Shown here: positions 32,022 through 41,205 of the stretch, in pieces
Position numbering within the stretch: the first letter of the stretch is position 1
Layout: each line of letters begins with the position of its first letter
Assembly: GCF_021789315.1 (NCBI RefSeq)
Contig: NZ_CP084561.1
Coordinates: forward strand, 4,850,134 to 4,914,133
Direction: 5' to 3'
Length of the DNA: 64,000 nucleotides
From: Arthrobacter sp. FW305-BF8
GTDB taxonomy: Bacteria; Actinomycetota; Actinomycetes; Actinomycetales; Micrococcaceae
Notes under the pieces: model-generated
Databases searched by the model: none
Seen by the model: the letters and a program-made list of their open reading frames with translations, nothing else
Told to the model about the DNA's origin: nothing
Made by a program: the position numbers and the translations under genes

Positions 32022-32966
32022 TCAGTTGCCTCCGGACTGGGCGGGAACCGGGGCCCCCGTGGTGATCAGCGAGTGGTATTCGACCTCGTCCTTGGTCAGC
32101 TCCATGTAGGCCTCTTCGAGGCTCGCCTGGAGCGGGGTGAGTTCGTAGATCAGAACCTGGTTGTCCAGCGCGCTCTGGGCAATCTGACGCGGGTCCAGGC
32201 CCGTGACCTCAAGGAGCTCGTGGTCCTGCAGCTCCACCGAGACCCCGGTTCCGGCGAGGACCTGCATGAGCCTGTCGGGCTGGTCGGAGCGCACCCGTGT
32301 CCGGCTGTGGCCCTTGCCGGTGATGATGTCCTTGATGGGAGCGTCGGCGATAATCTTTCCGCGGCCGATCACGATCAGATGGTCGGCGGTCAGGGCCATC
32401 TCGCTCATCAGGTGGCTGGACAGGAACACCGTGCGCCCCTCGGAGGCCAGGTACTTGACCAGGTTGCGCACCCAGACCACGCCTTCCGGGTCGAGGCCGT
32501 TGACGGGTTCGTCCAGGATGATGGTCTGCGGGTCGCCCAGGAGTGCGGCGGCGATGCCCAGCCGCTGGCCCATGCCAAGGGAGAAGCCCTTGACCTTTTT
32601 CCGGGCCACGTCCGCGAGGCCCGTCATATCAATGACCTCGTGCACCCGCTTCCGCGGGATGCTGTGCGTGGCGGCCATGGCCAGCAGGTGGTTATACGCT
32701 GAGCGGCTGGTGTGGACGGCCTTGGCGTCGAGCAGCGCTCCGATTTCGCGCAGCGGTGCCGCGTGCCGGGCGAACGGGACACCGTTGACAGTGACGGTTC
32801 CCGCCGTCGGGGTGTCCAGGCCCATGATCATGCGCATGGTGGTGGACTTTCCGGCCCCATTGGGTCCCAGGAAGCCGGTGACCTGGCCGGCTTGGACGGT
32901 GAAACTGACGCCGCCGACGGCGGTTTTGTCGCCGTAGACCTTTGTCAGGCCTTCTGCCTCAATCAT
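32022..32966 (-). CDS. ABC transporter ATP-binding protein
   Basis: A 314-residue ATPase of the NatA/CcmA group. Walker A is GPNGAGKST, the signature is FSLGMGQRLGIAAALLGDP, and Walker B is TIILDEPVNGLDP. A C-terminal domain of about 100 residues follows. The ATG at 32966 (MIEAEGL) is chosen because AAAGGAAAGC precedes it. It is the first gene of the ATPase-permease-kinase-regulator operon, which resembles peptide-antibiotic sensing and detoxification modules. Confidence 0.93.
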   Translation of the reverse strand: MIEAEGLTKVYGDKTAVGGVSFTVQAGQVTGFLGPNGAGKSTTMRMIMGLDTPTAGTVTVNGVPFARHAAPLREIGALLDAKAVHTSRSAYNHLLAMAATHSIPRKRVHEVIDMTGLADVARKKVKGFSLGMGQRLGIAAALLGDPQTIILDEPVNGLDPEGVVWVRNLVKYLASEGRTVFLSSHLMSEMALTADHLIVIGRGKIIADAPIKDIITGKGHSRTRVRSDQPDRLMQVLAGTGVSVELQDHELLEVTGLDPRQIAQSALDNQVLIYELTPLQASLEEAYMELTKDEVEYHSLITTGAPVPAQSGGN

Positions 32967-33110
32967 GGAAGCTTTCCTTTGCATAGCTGCTGGCGTGCTG
33001 TCTGGTGTGCACGTTCCACGCTACCTAGGCCGCCTGCCGAATTCGCCGGTCTCAGGGATGATTCAGGGGCCAATCAGGGTTTCCGGGCGTCATCCGGTGG
33101 GATGAGGCCC

Positions 33111-34613
33111 TCAGCGGTCTTCCCCGGGTGAGTAGTAGCGCAAGGCGGACCGCTTCAGGGTGAACTCGGCGGCGCGGACCCCGGGCATGGCTTCGCCGTC
33201 CACCGCAAGCACCATGGGGGCGGTGCCGCACTCCACGCGGACTCGGGTGGCCTCGGCAAGGTGGGTGATCCGGGAGGTCGCCACCGTACCGGTCAGCACG
33301 GACCACAGCATGCGCAGCCGGGCGAACGACTCGTCAGCAGTCATCATCCTGACGTCGAGCACGCCGTCGTCCAGCACCGGCCGGACGAGCGGGGCGTGGT
33401 CCCGCGGGTAGTAGCGGCCCCGGCCCAGGTACATGATCCAGAGCCTGTGCCGGACGCCGTTGACGATCAGTGTGATCGGCTTCTCCGCGGCGAAGGTCCG
33501 GAACATCGCAACGACGCCGGCGAGGGGCTTCCCCAGGGCGGGCTGCAGCTGTTCGCGGCGCCGCACCAAATTCGGGTACAGCCCGATGCTCGCGGTGTTG
33601 AGCATGATGAGCTCCACCTTTTCCGGATCGTCCGCCAGTCCGCGTTCCACGGCGACGGCGCCCACGTCAGCCAGCGCCGCTTCGCCGCTTTCCGCTGCGG
33701 CTACCGCCTCCACCAGGGAGGGCGTGCCGACGTCACGGGCGAAGTGGTTGAGGGTTCCACCGGCCAGCACCAGCAACGGAAGATCATGCTCGACGGCGGC
33801 TGCGGCGGCGGTGCCCACAGTTCCGTCCCCGCCCCACACCCCGAGCGCCCGGATGCCCGGAACGGTTGCTGCCTCCGCCATCCGCTGGGCAACGTCGTCC
33901 TCGGGCGCCATGAGAGTTATATGCGCAGACGGGAATACCTCTTTCAGCGCTGCTGCGGTTTCCTCGGTAAAGGACCCGCCGAGGGTGTTCACAGCGATGC
34001 TCAGCCCCTCCCCGTTCGGGAGTCTGGCCGCCTCAACCCGACGCCTCGAGGTGGCAGGCATGGGCGGCCGCACCGGCCACCATTTCCTCGTCACAAGCGC
34101 TGCGCCGGCTCCGATCGCGGAACCAAACAGCACATCCGATGGCCAGTGGGCGCCTGTATGCACTCTGGAGTATGCGACGCCTGCGGCCACGGGGGCCACG
34201 AGGGCTCCGAGCACCGGCTGCACCATTCCGGTGCCCAAGGCGAACGCCACCGCTGAAGCCGAGTGGCCTGACGGCATGGAGGAACTGGTGGGCTGGGGAT
34301 GAACGAAGCGAAAGACCGGCAAATGCTCAGGCAGGGGCCGGGCGCGCGGAAGCAGTGTTTTGAAGACGAGGTTCGTCACGGCGGAGGCAACACCCTGTGC
34401 CAGCAAGCCGTGAACTGCGGCGCGCCTGGTGCGTCCCGGAATGGCAGCGGCCACGGCCGCTACGCCAAACCAGAGCTTTCCCTTGTTGGCCGAAGCCGAG
34501 AGCCGCCGGAAAAATGTGTCATGGTGCCCGCCGGGAAAGCCGGAGACGGCCCGCATCAGCGTGCGGTCGAGGGCAGCGACCCAGCCGGGCCCGCGGCGCA
34601 GCATTCGTCGCAT
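33111..34613 (-). CDS. PAP2 phosphatase-diacylglycerol kinase fusion protein
   Basis: A 500-residue membrane-linked fusion. Residues about 1-180 are a PAP2 phosphatase with the three motifs KTLLPRARP, PSGHS and SRVHTGAHWPSD. Residues about 195-500 are a diacylglycerol/lipid kinase domain with GVWGGDGTVGTAAAAAVEHDLPLLVLAGGTLNHFARD and a C-terminal beta-sandwich. The fusion thus contains opposing phosphate-removing and phosphate-adding activities for lipid substrates; such fusions are known in actinobacteria, but the substrates here are not predictable. Confidence 0.9.
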   Translation of the reverse strand: MRRMLRRGPGWVAALDRTLMRAVSGFPGGHHDTFFRRLSASANKGKLWFGVAAVAAAIPGRTRRAAVHGLLAQGVASAVTNLVFKTLLPRARPLPEHLPVFRFVHPQPTSSSMPSGHSASAVAFALGTGMVQPVLGALVAPVAAGVAYSRVHTGAHWPSDVLFGSAIGAGAALVTRKWWPVRPPMPATSRRRVEAARLPNGEGLSIAVNTLGGSFTEETAAALKEVFPSAHITLMAPEDDVAQRMAEAATVPGIRALGVWGGDGTVGTAAAAAVEHDLPLLVLAGGTLNHFARDVGTPSLVEAVAAAESGEAALADVGAVAVERGLADDPEKVELIMLNTASIGLYPNLVRRREQLQPALGKPLAGVVAMFRTFAAEKPITLIVNGVRHRLWIMYLGRGRYYPRDHAPLVRPVLDDGVLDVRMMTADESFARLRMLWSVLTGTVATSRITHLAEATRVRVECGTAPMVLAVDGEAMPGVRAAEFTLKRSALRYYSPGEDR

Positions 34614-34676
34614 TTCCCCACCCTACCGCCCGGTACAGCGGTGTGTTCGCGCCACCGGCGATTTCTTTCCGGACGA

Positions 34677-35873
34677 TCATTCCCTGACCGGAAGGGGCTT
34701 GGCGGCGCCGGCGAGCAACAGGGCGAGCAGGATGGGAACACCGATGGCCAGCAATGCCAGGCGGATTCCGGTCAGGTCCCCGAGGTAGCCCAGCAGCGGG
34801 GGGCCGGCCAGGAAGGCGACGTAGCCAATGGTGGAAACCACCGACACCCTGGCCGCCGCGTGCCGGGGATCGTCCGCGGCGGCCGACATCCCCATCGGAA
34901 ACGCCAAGGCGGCCCCCACTCCCCACAGAGCAGCGCCAACAGCAGCCAGCCAGAGGTTTCCGGCGAACACGAACAGGCATAGGCCGGCCGCGGCGGCAGC
35001 CATGCTTCCCCGGAGCACTGCCACCCGGCCGTACTTGTCGATGACGGTGCCCCCGAAGAAGCGCATGGCGGTCATGGCCAGCACGAAGAGTGCGAAAAGC
35101 AGGGCGCCGGTGGACTCGGGGGTCTCCAGGCCGTCCACGGAGGCCTTTGCGATCCAGTCGTTGCCTGCCCCCTCGGTCAGGGTGGCACCGAGGACCACCA
35201 CGCCTATCAGCAGGGTGCGGCCGTCCCGCCAAGCCGAGGGCCCGCGGGCCGCCTTGGCTTCGCCGTCGGCGGGCTGTTCAGGGGCGGTGTGGGGGAGGAA
35301 GTAACGGGGGACAACGAACGTCAGCACGGCTACCGAGACGGCGATGACCAGCAGGTGCTGCGGCAGGCCAACCCCCAGACCGGACAGGCCCGCGCCGATC
35401 AGGGCACCCAGGAAGGCTCCGCCGCTGAAGGCCGCGTGGAACTTGGGCATGACCGTCTTGCGGAGCCGGTGCTCGACGTCGGCCCCCTCAACGTTTTGGG
35501 ACACGTCCCACAGCCCGATGCCGATGCCGAAGAAGAAGAGCGAGGCGGCGGTTCCGGGCACCGACTCAGCGAGCAGTGACGCGGCGATTCCAACGCCTGC
35601 CAGCGCCGCCAGGAAGCCGCTGGCCCGGACGGTATTGGCGGTGCCGATCCGGTTGATGACGTGCCCGGCGGTGGGAAGCGCGATCAGCGAACCGACGGCG
35701 GTGCACAGCAGAAGGGTCCCCATCTGGCCCGACGAGATGTGCAGGATCTCCGTGACGGCCGGGATGCGGGCTGCCCAGCTCGCAAAGACCAGGCCGTTGG
35801 CACCGAAGATGATGAACGTTGCCACGGCGGCGGCGGAGACCTGCCGGCCGGCGAGCTGCTGGGTTGAGGTCAT
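34677..35873 (-). CDS. MFS transporter
   Basis: A 398-residue major facilitator with about twelve transmembrane helices. The N-terminal half has AARIPAVTEILHISSGQMGTLLLCTAVGSLIALPTAGHVINRIGTANTVR, which includes the loop 2-3 motif. The Asp in GADVEHRLRKTVMPKFHAAFSGGAFLGALIGA lies in the middle cytoplasmic region. It resembles the sugar/drug-type branch of MFS regulators-and-exporters found in actinobacteria; substrate unknown. It lies 63 bases downstream of nothing related, and the start has only a weak ribosome site. Confidence 0.87.
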   Translation of the reverse strand: MTSTQQLAGRQVSAAAVATFIIFGANGLVFASWAARIPAVTEILHISSGQMGTLLLCTAVGSLIALPTAGHVINRIGTANTVRASGFLAALAGVGIAASLLAESVPGTAASLFFFGIGIGLWDVSQNVEGADVEHRLRKTVMPKFHAAFSGGAFLGALIGAGLSGLGVGLPQHLLVIAVSVAVLTFVVPRYFLPHTAPEQPADGEAKAARGPSAWRDGRTLLIGVVVLGATLTEGAGNDWIAKASVDGLETPESTGALLFALFVLAMTAMRFFGGTVIDKYGRVAVLRGSMAAAAAGLCLFVFAGNLWLAAVGAALWGVGAALAFPMGMSAAADDPRHAAARVSVVSTIGYVAFLAGPPLLGYLGDLTGIRLALLAIGVPILLALLLAGAAKPLPVRE

Positions 35874-35902
35874 TCGACAACTCTAGCCAACCACCAACGC
35901 TC

Positions 35903-37585
35903 TTAGCGGGCGCGCTCCACCCGCTTCTCGTCCCAGACGGGTTCGGCGGACTCGTACACCTTGCCGTCGGAGCCGAAGACCAGGAAACGGTCAAAGGTGC
36001 GCGCGAACCAGCGGTCGTGGGTGACGGCCAGGACCGTGCCCTCGAAGTGGTCGATGGCCCGCTCCAGCGCCTCGGCCGAGTGCAGGTCGAGGTTGTCGGT
36101 GGGCTCGTCCAGCAGGAGCAGCGTGGCACCGGAGAGCTGCAGCAGCAGGATCTGGAACCGCGCCTGCTGGCCGCCGGAGAGGGATTCGTATTTCTGCTCG
36201 GATTGCCCGGCGAGGCCGTAGCCATCCAGGGCACCGGCGGCGGCTTCGCGGCCCAGGCCGGAACGGTGCTCGTCGCCGCGGTGCAGGATTTCGAGCAACG
36301 TGCGGTTCATGAGGTCGGGCCGGACGTGGGTCTGCGCGAAGAACCCGGGACGGATACGGGCGCCAAGCTTCACGGTGCCCTCGTGGGGCACCTCGGCGAT
36401 TTCGACGTCGGACACCGGAAGGTGTTCCCGCTCCGGATCCGTGCCGCCGGTGGCGAGCAGCCGCAGGAAGTGCGACTTGCCGGAGCCGTTGGAGCCCAGC
36501 ACGCCCACCCGGTCCCCGAACCAGATCTCGGTGGAGAAGGGCCTCATGAGGCCGGTCAGCTCCAGCTTTTCGGCGACGATGGCGCGCTTGGCGGTGCGGC
36601 CGCCCTTGAGCCTCATCTGGACGTTCTGCTCGATGGGCAGGGCTTCGGGCGGGCCGACCTCAAGGAACTTGGCCAGGCGGGTCTGGGCTGCGTGGTAGCG
36701 GTTGGCCATGTCCGAGCGGAAGGCGGCCTTGTTCTTGTACATGTTGACGAGTTCCTTGAGCTTTGCGTGCTCCTCGTCCCAGCGCTTCCGCAGCTCCTCG
36801 AAGCGCGCGTTACGGTCCGCCCGTGCCTCGACGTAGGACCCGAAACCACCGCCGTGGATCCAGGCCCCGGCCCCGTTGATGCCGGGTTCAAGCGTGACGA
36901 TGCGGCCGGCGGCGTTGTTCAGCAGCTCCCGGTCGTGGCTGATGAAGAAGACTGTCTTCTTCGATTCGTTGAGCTTGTCCTCGAGCCAGCGCTTTCCCGG
37001 GACGTCGAGGTAGTTGTCCGGTTCGTCGAGGAGCAGGAGTTCATCGGGGCCAGCAAAGAGGGCCTCCAGCACCAGGCGCTTCTGCTCGCCGCCGGACAGC
37101 GTGGACGCGCGGCGGTGCTGCGCGCGGTCAAAGGGCAGGCCCAGAGCGGCCATGCACACCTCGTCCCAGACGGTTTCGACGTCGTACCCGCCGGCATCTC
37201 CCCAGTCGACGATCGCCTGGGCGTACCGCATCTGGCTGGGCTCGTCGTCGTGCTCCATCATGGCCAGCTCCGCCTCATCCACGGCGCGGGCGGCGTCCGC
37301 CAGCGCCGGCGGTGCGGCAGATACGAGGAGGTCGCGGACCGTGGAGTCATCCCGGACCTGACCCACGAACTGACGCATGATGCCCATGTTTCCGGAGCGG
37401 CCGATCACGCCTTCGTCCGGGGTCAGGTCACCGGAGATGATGCGGAACAGGGTGGTTTTTCCCGTGCCGTTGGGACCGATGAGCGCCGTCTTGGTGCCAT
37501 CCGGGACCTTGAAGGTCACCCCGTTGAGCAGCTGGGTGCCGTCGGAGAGGAAGTAGTCAATGCCGGAAACGTCAATATGGGCCAC
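35903..37585 (-). CDS. ABC-F family ATPase (ribosome-associated)
   Basis: A 560-residue soluble ABC-F protein with two nucleotide-binding domains. Domain 1 has Walker A GPNGTGKTT, signature LSGGEQKR and Walker B LLLLDEPDNYLD; domain 2 has GSNGSGKS, LSGGQQAR and LLLLDEPTDNLD. The linker between them (RFEELRKRWDEEHAKLKELVNMYKNKAAF) is the P-site tRNA interaction motif region. No transmembrane helices. ABC-F proteins act on stalled ribosomes or protect against ribosome-targeting antibiotics; which role applies here is unknown. The start is a GTG at 37585 with GGGAG upstream. Confidence 0.92.
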   Translation of the reverse strand: MAHIDVSGIDYFLSDGTQLLNGVTFKVPDGTKTALIGPNGTGKTTLFRIISGDLTPDEGVIGRSGNMGIMRQFVGQVRDDSTVRDLLVSAAPPALADAARAVDEAELAMMEHDDEPSQMRYAQAIVDWGDAGGYDVETVWDEVCMAALGLPFDRAQHRRASTLSGGEQKRLVLEALFAGPDELLLLDEPDNYLDVPGKRWLEDKLNESKKTVFFISHDRELLNNAAGRIVTLEPGINGAGAWIHGGGFGSYVEARADRNARFEELRKRWDEEHAKLKELVNMYKNKAAFRSDMANRYHAAQTRLAKFLEVGPPEALPIEQNVQMRLKGGRTAKRAIVAEKLELTGLMRPFSTEIWFGDRVGVLGSNGSGKSHFLRLLATGGTDPEREHLPVSDVEIAEVPHEGTVKLGARIRPGFFAQTHVRPDLMNRTLLEILHRGDEHRSGLGREAAAGALDGYGLAGQSEQKYESLSGGQQARFQILLLQLSGATLLLLDEPTDNLDLHSAEALERAIDHFEGTVLAVTHDRWFARTFDRFLVFGSDGKVYESAEPVWDEKRVERAR

Positions 37586-37612
37586 CGGCCAATTCTCCCA
37601 CGCCCCGCCCGC

Positions 37613-37678
37613 CGGAGTTTTTGTCCAGATATCGTGCCCAAAAGGGCCTGAAGTCGCGACAAGTGGACAAAAACTCCG
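37613..37678. repeat. 15-bp perfect inverted repeat with inner hairpin (REP-like)
   Basis: CGGAGTTTTTGTCCA (37613-37627) and its exact complement (37664-37678) flank a 36-base core that has its own GCCC-AAAA-GGGC hairpin (37636-37647). It fills the gap between the PBP stop and the ABC-F start on the minus strand. It could be a terminator for the PBP gene or a copy of a dispersed intergenic repeat. Confidence 0.75.
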
Positions 37679-37697
37679 ACTGGGGGTGGATGCGATG

Positions 37698-39683
37698 TCA
37701 GCCGGCGGCGGTCAGGAACTCCTTCAGCAACGGGCCGGAGGTGGTGGCGCCGAGGCCGCCGTCCTCAACGAAAACGGCAACCGCCAGGTCCCCGTGCACG
37801 GCGATGATCCAGGCGTGCGTCTTGGGCGGGTTGGCGTTGCCGAACTCAGCGGTTCCCGTTTTGGCGCCCACGGGTTCGCCGGGGACCTCGGCCAGGAACC
37901 CGGCGTGGCCGGAAGTCACCACCGCCCGCATCATGTCTGCGAGGGCCGCGGCCTCCGCTTTGGTGACGGGCGTCTGGGCGGTCTTGGCGGGGGCTTCAGC
38001 TGTGACGGTCGACGACGGGGCGGAACCTTCCGGGGTCGGCGCCGGGCTGGCCGACGACGTTGCCGGAGCCGTCTCCTCCACCAAGACCGGGGACACGGGC
38101 GAGCCCTTGGCCACCGAGCCTGCCATCACGGCTGCTGACAGCGGTGACATCAGCACCCGGCCCTGGCCGATCATTGCTGCCGCGTGTTCGGTACCCTCAG
38201 CCTCGCCGGGAACTGAGCCAAGGAACGCCTCGGCGCCCAGCTTCGGAGCCTCCACGGCTACCCCGAGTGAGGTGGCGGCCGACTCGAGCTGGGCCTGGGT
38301 GACCTTGTCCCGGGCGGCAATGAAGGCGGTGTTGCAGGAGTGTGCGAAGGCGTCACGCAGGGTCACGGATCCGAGGGAGTCCTTGGGATAGCCCTCGGCG
38401 TTCTTGAATTTCCTGCCGTCGACGGTGAGCGTGGGCGTGCATTCAACGGTGGAATCGGGGGTGAACCCGTTTCGCATCATTGCGAGGGAGTCCACCACCT
38501 TGAAGGTGGATCCCGGCGCGTACTGGCCGAGCATGGCGGTGTTGTAGCCGTTGCTTCCGGGTCCGGATGCGGCGGCCAGAACCGCTCCCGTGGACGGCCG
38601 GATCGCCACGATGGCGGACGCCGGCTTGATGTCGGCCAGGGTGTCCTCGGCGAGCTGCTGCAGCTTCGTGTCGAGGGTGGTCTGCAACGGCGTGCCGGGG
38701 ACGCCCTGCACCTCAAAGACGGTGCGCCGGGGGTCCGTGGGTGCGGCCTGGATCTCCTCCCGGGTCAGATCGGCGCGCTGCACCCGGACGACGGTGCCGT
38801 CCGTGCCGCGGAGCTGGGCGTCGTACTGCTGCTGGAGTCCGCCGGTGCCGATCACGTCACCAGCGGTCAGGGTCCCGTTGGACTTTTCAATTTGCTCGGC
38901 GCTGGCTTCGCCTACCGTGCCGAGGACAGCCCGGGCGAAGTTCCGTGTCGGTGCGAGCGGCAGTTCGTCCGGGATGGCCCGGCCCCCCGGAATCGCTTCG
39001 ATCTCGGCATCGGTCACGGCGCGGTCGCTGGTGTTGCGCAGGGTGATGGCCGGAACGAACGCTTCCGCGCCGGACGCCTCCACCTGCTGCACGTAGGCCG
39101 CGGGATCCACGCCCACCAGCTTGGCGAGCTTGGTGGCGGAATCCGCGGCATCGGCGCCGGCCAGCTGTGGCTTGTCAATGCCAACTTTGACCACCGGGCG
39201 CAACGTCACGAGCTTCTGGTTGCCGGCACCGAGAATGTCGGCGCGCGGAGACGACTGGGTGGCCTTGCTGAGAATCTCCCCTTCGGCCAGGTTGGGGACG
39301 AGTAGCCCGGGCGACCAGACGGTAAGCCACTTGTCCCCGGATTTCCGCAGGTCGGCTGAGACGGTGTACTTCCACTCGCCGGTGGAAATCTTCCAGCTGT
39401 AGTTCAGCGGGATGCGGGCGGTGTCCCCGTCGAGCGTCAGCTCGCCCGCTTCGACGGAAGGCTTGGCCGGCGCCAGCGCCTTGAAGACCTGGTTGAGCTG
39501 GTCGTTGGCCACCGCCGAGTCGCGGCCGTCGAAGGCCACCGGGCGGAGGTCCAGGCCGGCGACGGCGGAGGCCAGCTGCTTCGCAGCTGCTTCTGCGCCG
39601 CCGCGGCCGTCGTCGCAGGCCGCCAGTGAGCCGCTGAGTATGAGACCAGCAAGGACAAGTGAAAGTTTTTTAGTGTTCCCCAC
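37698..39683 (-). CDS. Lipoprotein penicillin-binding protein (transpeptidase with NTF2-like domain)
   Basis: A 661-residue class B PBP. The signal peptide ends in a lipobox LAAC (Cys23), so the protein is lipid-anchored outside the membrane. An NTF2-like MecA_N-type domain comes first, then a dimerisation domain, then the transpeptidase with STFK (residues 392-395, nucleophile Ser), SCN in HSCNTAF and KTGT in GAKTGTAEFG. The GTG at 39683 is chosen because the longer frame lacks a signal peptide. Its role is peptidoglycan cross-linking; a MecA-like domain order hints at low beta-lactam affinity, which is inference. Confidence 0.92.
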   Translation of the reverse strand: MGNTKKLSLVLAGLILSGSLAACDDGRGGAEAAAKQLASAVAGLDLRPVAFDGRDSAVANDQLNQVFKALAPAKPSVEAGELTLDGDTARIPLNYSWKISTGEWKYTVSADLRKSGDKWLTVWSPGLLVPNLAEGEILSKATQSSPRADILGAGNQKLVTLRPVVKVGIDKPQLAGADAADSATKLAKLVGVDPAAYVQQVEASGAEAFVPAITLRNTSDRAVTDAEIEAIPGGRAIPDELPLAPTRNFARAVLGTVGEASAEQIEKSNGTLTAGDVIGTGGLQQQYDAQLRGTDGTVVRVQRADLTREEIQAAPTDPRRTVFEVQGVPGTPLQTTLDTKLQQLAEDTLADIKPASAIVAIRPSTGAVLAAASGPGSNGYNTAMLGQYAPGSTFKVVDSLAMMRNGFTPDSTVECTPTLTVDGRKFKNAEGYPKDSLGSVTLRDAFAHSCNTAFIAARDKVTQAQLESAATSLGVAVEAPKLGAEAFLGSVPGEAEGTEHAAAMIGQGRVLMSPLSAAVMAGSVAKGSPVSPVLVEETAPATSSASPAPTPEGSAPSSTVTAEAPAKTAQTPVTKAEAAALADMMRAVVTSGHAGFLAEVPGEPVGAKTGTAEFGNANPPKTHAWIIAVHGDLAVAVFVEDGGLGATTSGPLLKEFLTAAG

Positions 39684-39762
39684 CGCGTTATTATCCCCCG
39701 GCGGCCGCCCGGCGCGAGCCACGCCACAGCAACACCGTTCTGGCTTGCGGGAGAAACACCGG

Positions 39763-41205
39763 CTAGAGGCCAAGGGCAGGGACGTCCAGCCCAAATATGT
39801 CGTTGAGCGCGTGTTTCGCCGCGTGGTATCCGGGCATGCCGGTGACGCCCGGTCCCGGCGGCGTCGAGGAGGAGCAGAGATATACGCCGCGCGCGGGAGT
39901 GCGCCATGGAACGGGCGAGACGACCGGACGCTGGATCAGGCCCCGGGGATCCAGGAGGCCGGCGCTGAAGTCGCCGCCGACGTAGTTCTCGTTGTAGGCA
40001 GCCAACTCGGCCGCCGTCGTCACCTTGTGCCGCACCACCAGGTCACGGAACCCGGGCGCGAAGCGTTCCAGCTGGTCCATGACGGCCTGGCCCATGTCCG
40101 CCGTGGACCCCGCAGGGACATGGCAGTAGGTCCAGAGGATATGTCTGCCCTGCGGCGCGCGGCCGGCATCGACGACTGATGGCTGCGAAACCAGGACGTA
40201 GGGACGCTCCGGATGCCGGCCCTGGGACACGGCGTTCTCCGCCTGGGCCATCTCCGCCCGTGTGCCCCCCACGTGCACCGTTCCGGCCCCTGCCAGTTCC
40301 GCAGCGGTCCACGGCACGGGCCCGGACAGGATGAAGTCCACTTTGCACGCACCGTTGCCGAACCGGAAGGACTCCAGCGTGCGGCGGTAGGAGGCGGGCA
40401 GGCGGCTGCCGGCGATGCGTGAGAGGGCGGGAGGCGCAACGTCCAGCAGCACCGCCTTCGCCGGCTCGAGCTCCGCCAGCGACGTTACGCGGAATCCCGT
40501 CTGCAGGACGCCGCCGTGGGCTTCGATGTCTGTGGCCATCGCTTCGGCGATCGCAGACGATCCGCCCACTGGAATGGGCCAGCCCCCGCTGTGCGCCAAA
40601 GCGTTGAGTAACAGGCCGGCCCCCGCCCCGGACAGTGACGGCAGGCGCCCCACGACGTGGGCTGCCACACCGCTGACAAGGGCGGGCGCCCGATCCTCCC
40701 GGAACCGTAAATTCCACGTCGGGGATCCCTGCTCAAGGGTCCGCAGACCCAGAACGGCGGCGGCCAGCGGGTGGCCGGGAACCCTCAGCAGCTGGTCCGA
40801 CGTGGTCTGCACAATCCCGTCAATGTGCCGCACCAGCGGAGCGACGAGCCTGCGGTAGGCGCGGCCGTCCCGGCCCAACTCGTCGGCGGTGCGGTCGAGC
40901 GACCGGTACGCCAGGGCCGAGCGGCCACCGTGCAACGGGGAGCCGAACTGCACCGGCGGAAGCCGCAGGTCCACCCGCCGCGCCAGTTCGAAGGCCCGGA
41001 AAAAGGGCGAGGCGAGCGCCATGGGGTGAACGGCGGAGCAGACGTCGTGCCAATGCCCTTCCTCTATGACCTGGGACGTCCGGGATCCCCCGCCGAGCTG
41101 GTCCGCGGCCTCATGCACATGCACTTTGAGTCCCGCCCGCGCCATGACGACGGCGGCGGCGAGTCCGTTAGGTCCGGAACCAACGACGGCGACGTCAGGC
41201 ATCAC
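39763..41205 (-). CDS. FAD-dependent phytoene-desaturase-like oxidoreductase
   Basis: A 480-residue flavoprotein. The dinucleotide fold DVAVVGSGPNGLAAAVVMARAGLKVHVHEA lies at the N-terminus and the C-terminal FAD site is GVYLCSSSTPPGPGVTGMPGYHAAKHAL. It belongs to the CrtI/retinol-desaturase-like group but no carotenoid genes are adjacent, so the substrate is unknown. Its start (GTG 41205 or ATG 41202) overlaps the GT87 stop at 41195, implying coupling with that glycosyltransferase. Confidence 0.9.
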   Translation of the reverse strand: MMPDVAVVGSGPNGLAAAVVMARAGLKVHVHEAADQLGGGSRTSQVIEEGHWHDVCSAVHPMALASPFFRAFELARRVDLRLPPVQFGSPLHGGRSALAYRSLDRTADELGRDGRAYRRLVAPLVRHIDGIVQTTSDQLLRVPGHPLAAAVLGLRTLEQGSPTWNLRFREDRAPALVSGVAAHVVGRLPSLSGAGAGLLLNALAHSGGWPIPVGGSSAIAEAMATDIEAHGGVLQTGFRVTSLAELEPAKAVLLDVAPPALSRIAGSRLPASYRRTLESFRFGNGACKVDFILSGPVPWTAAELAGAGTVHVGGTRAEMAQAENAVSQGRHPERPYVLVSQPSVVDAGRAPQGRHILWTYCHVPAGSTADMGQAVMDQLERFAPGFRDLVVRHKVTTAAELAAYNENYVGGDFSAGLLDPRGLIQRPVVSPVPWRTPARGVYLCSSSTPPGPGVTGMPGYHAAKHALNDIFGLDVPALGL

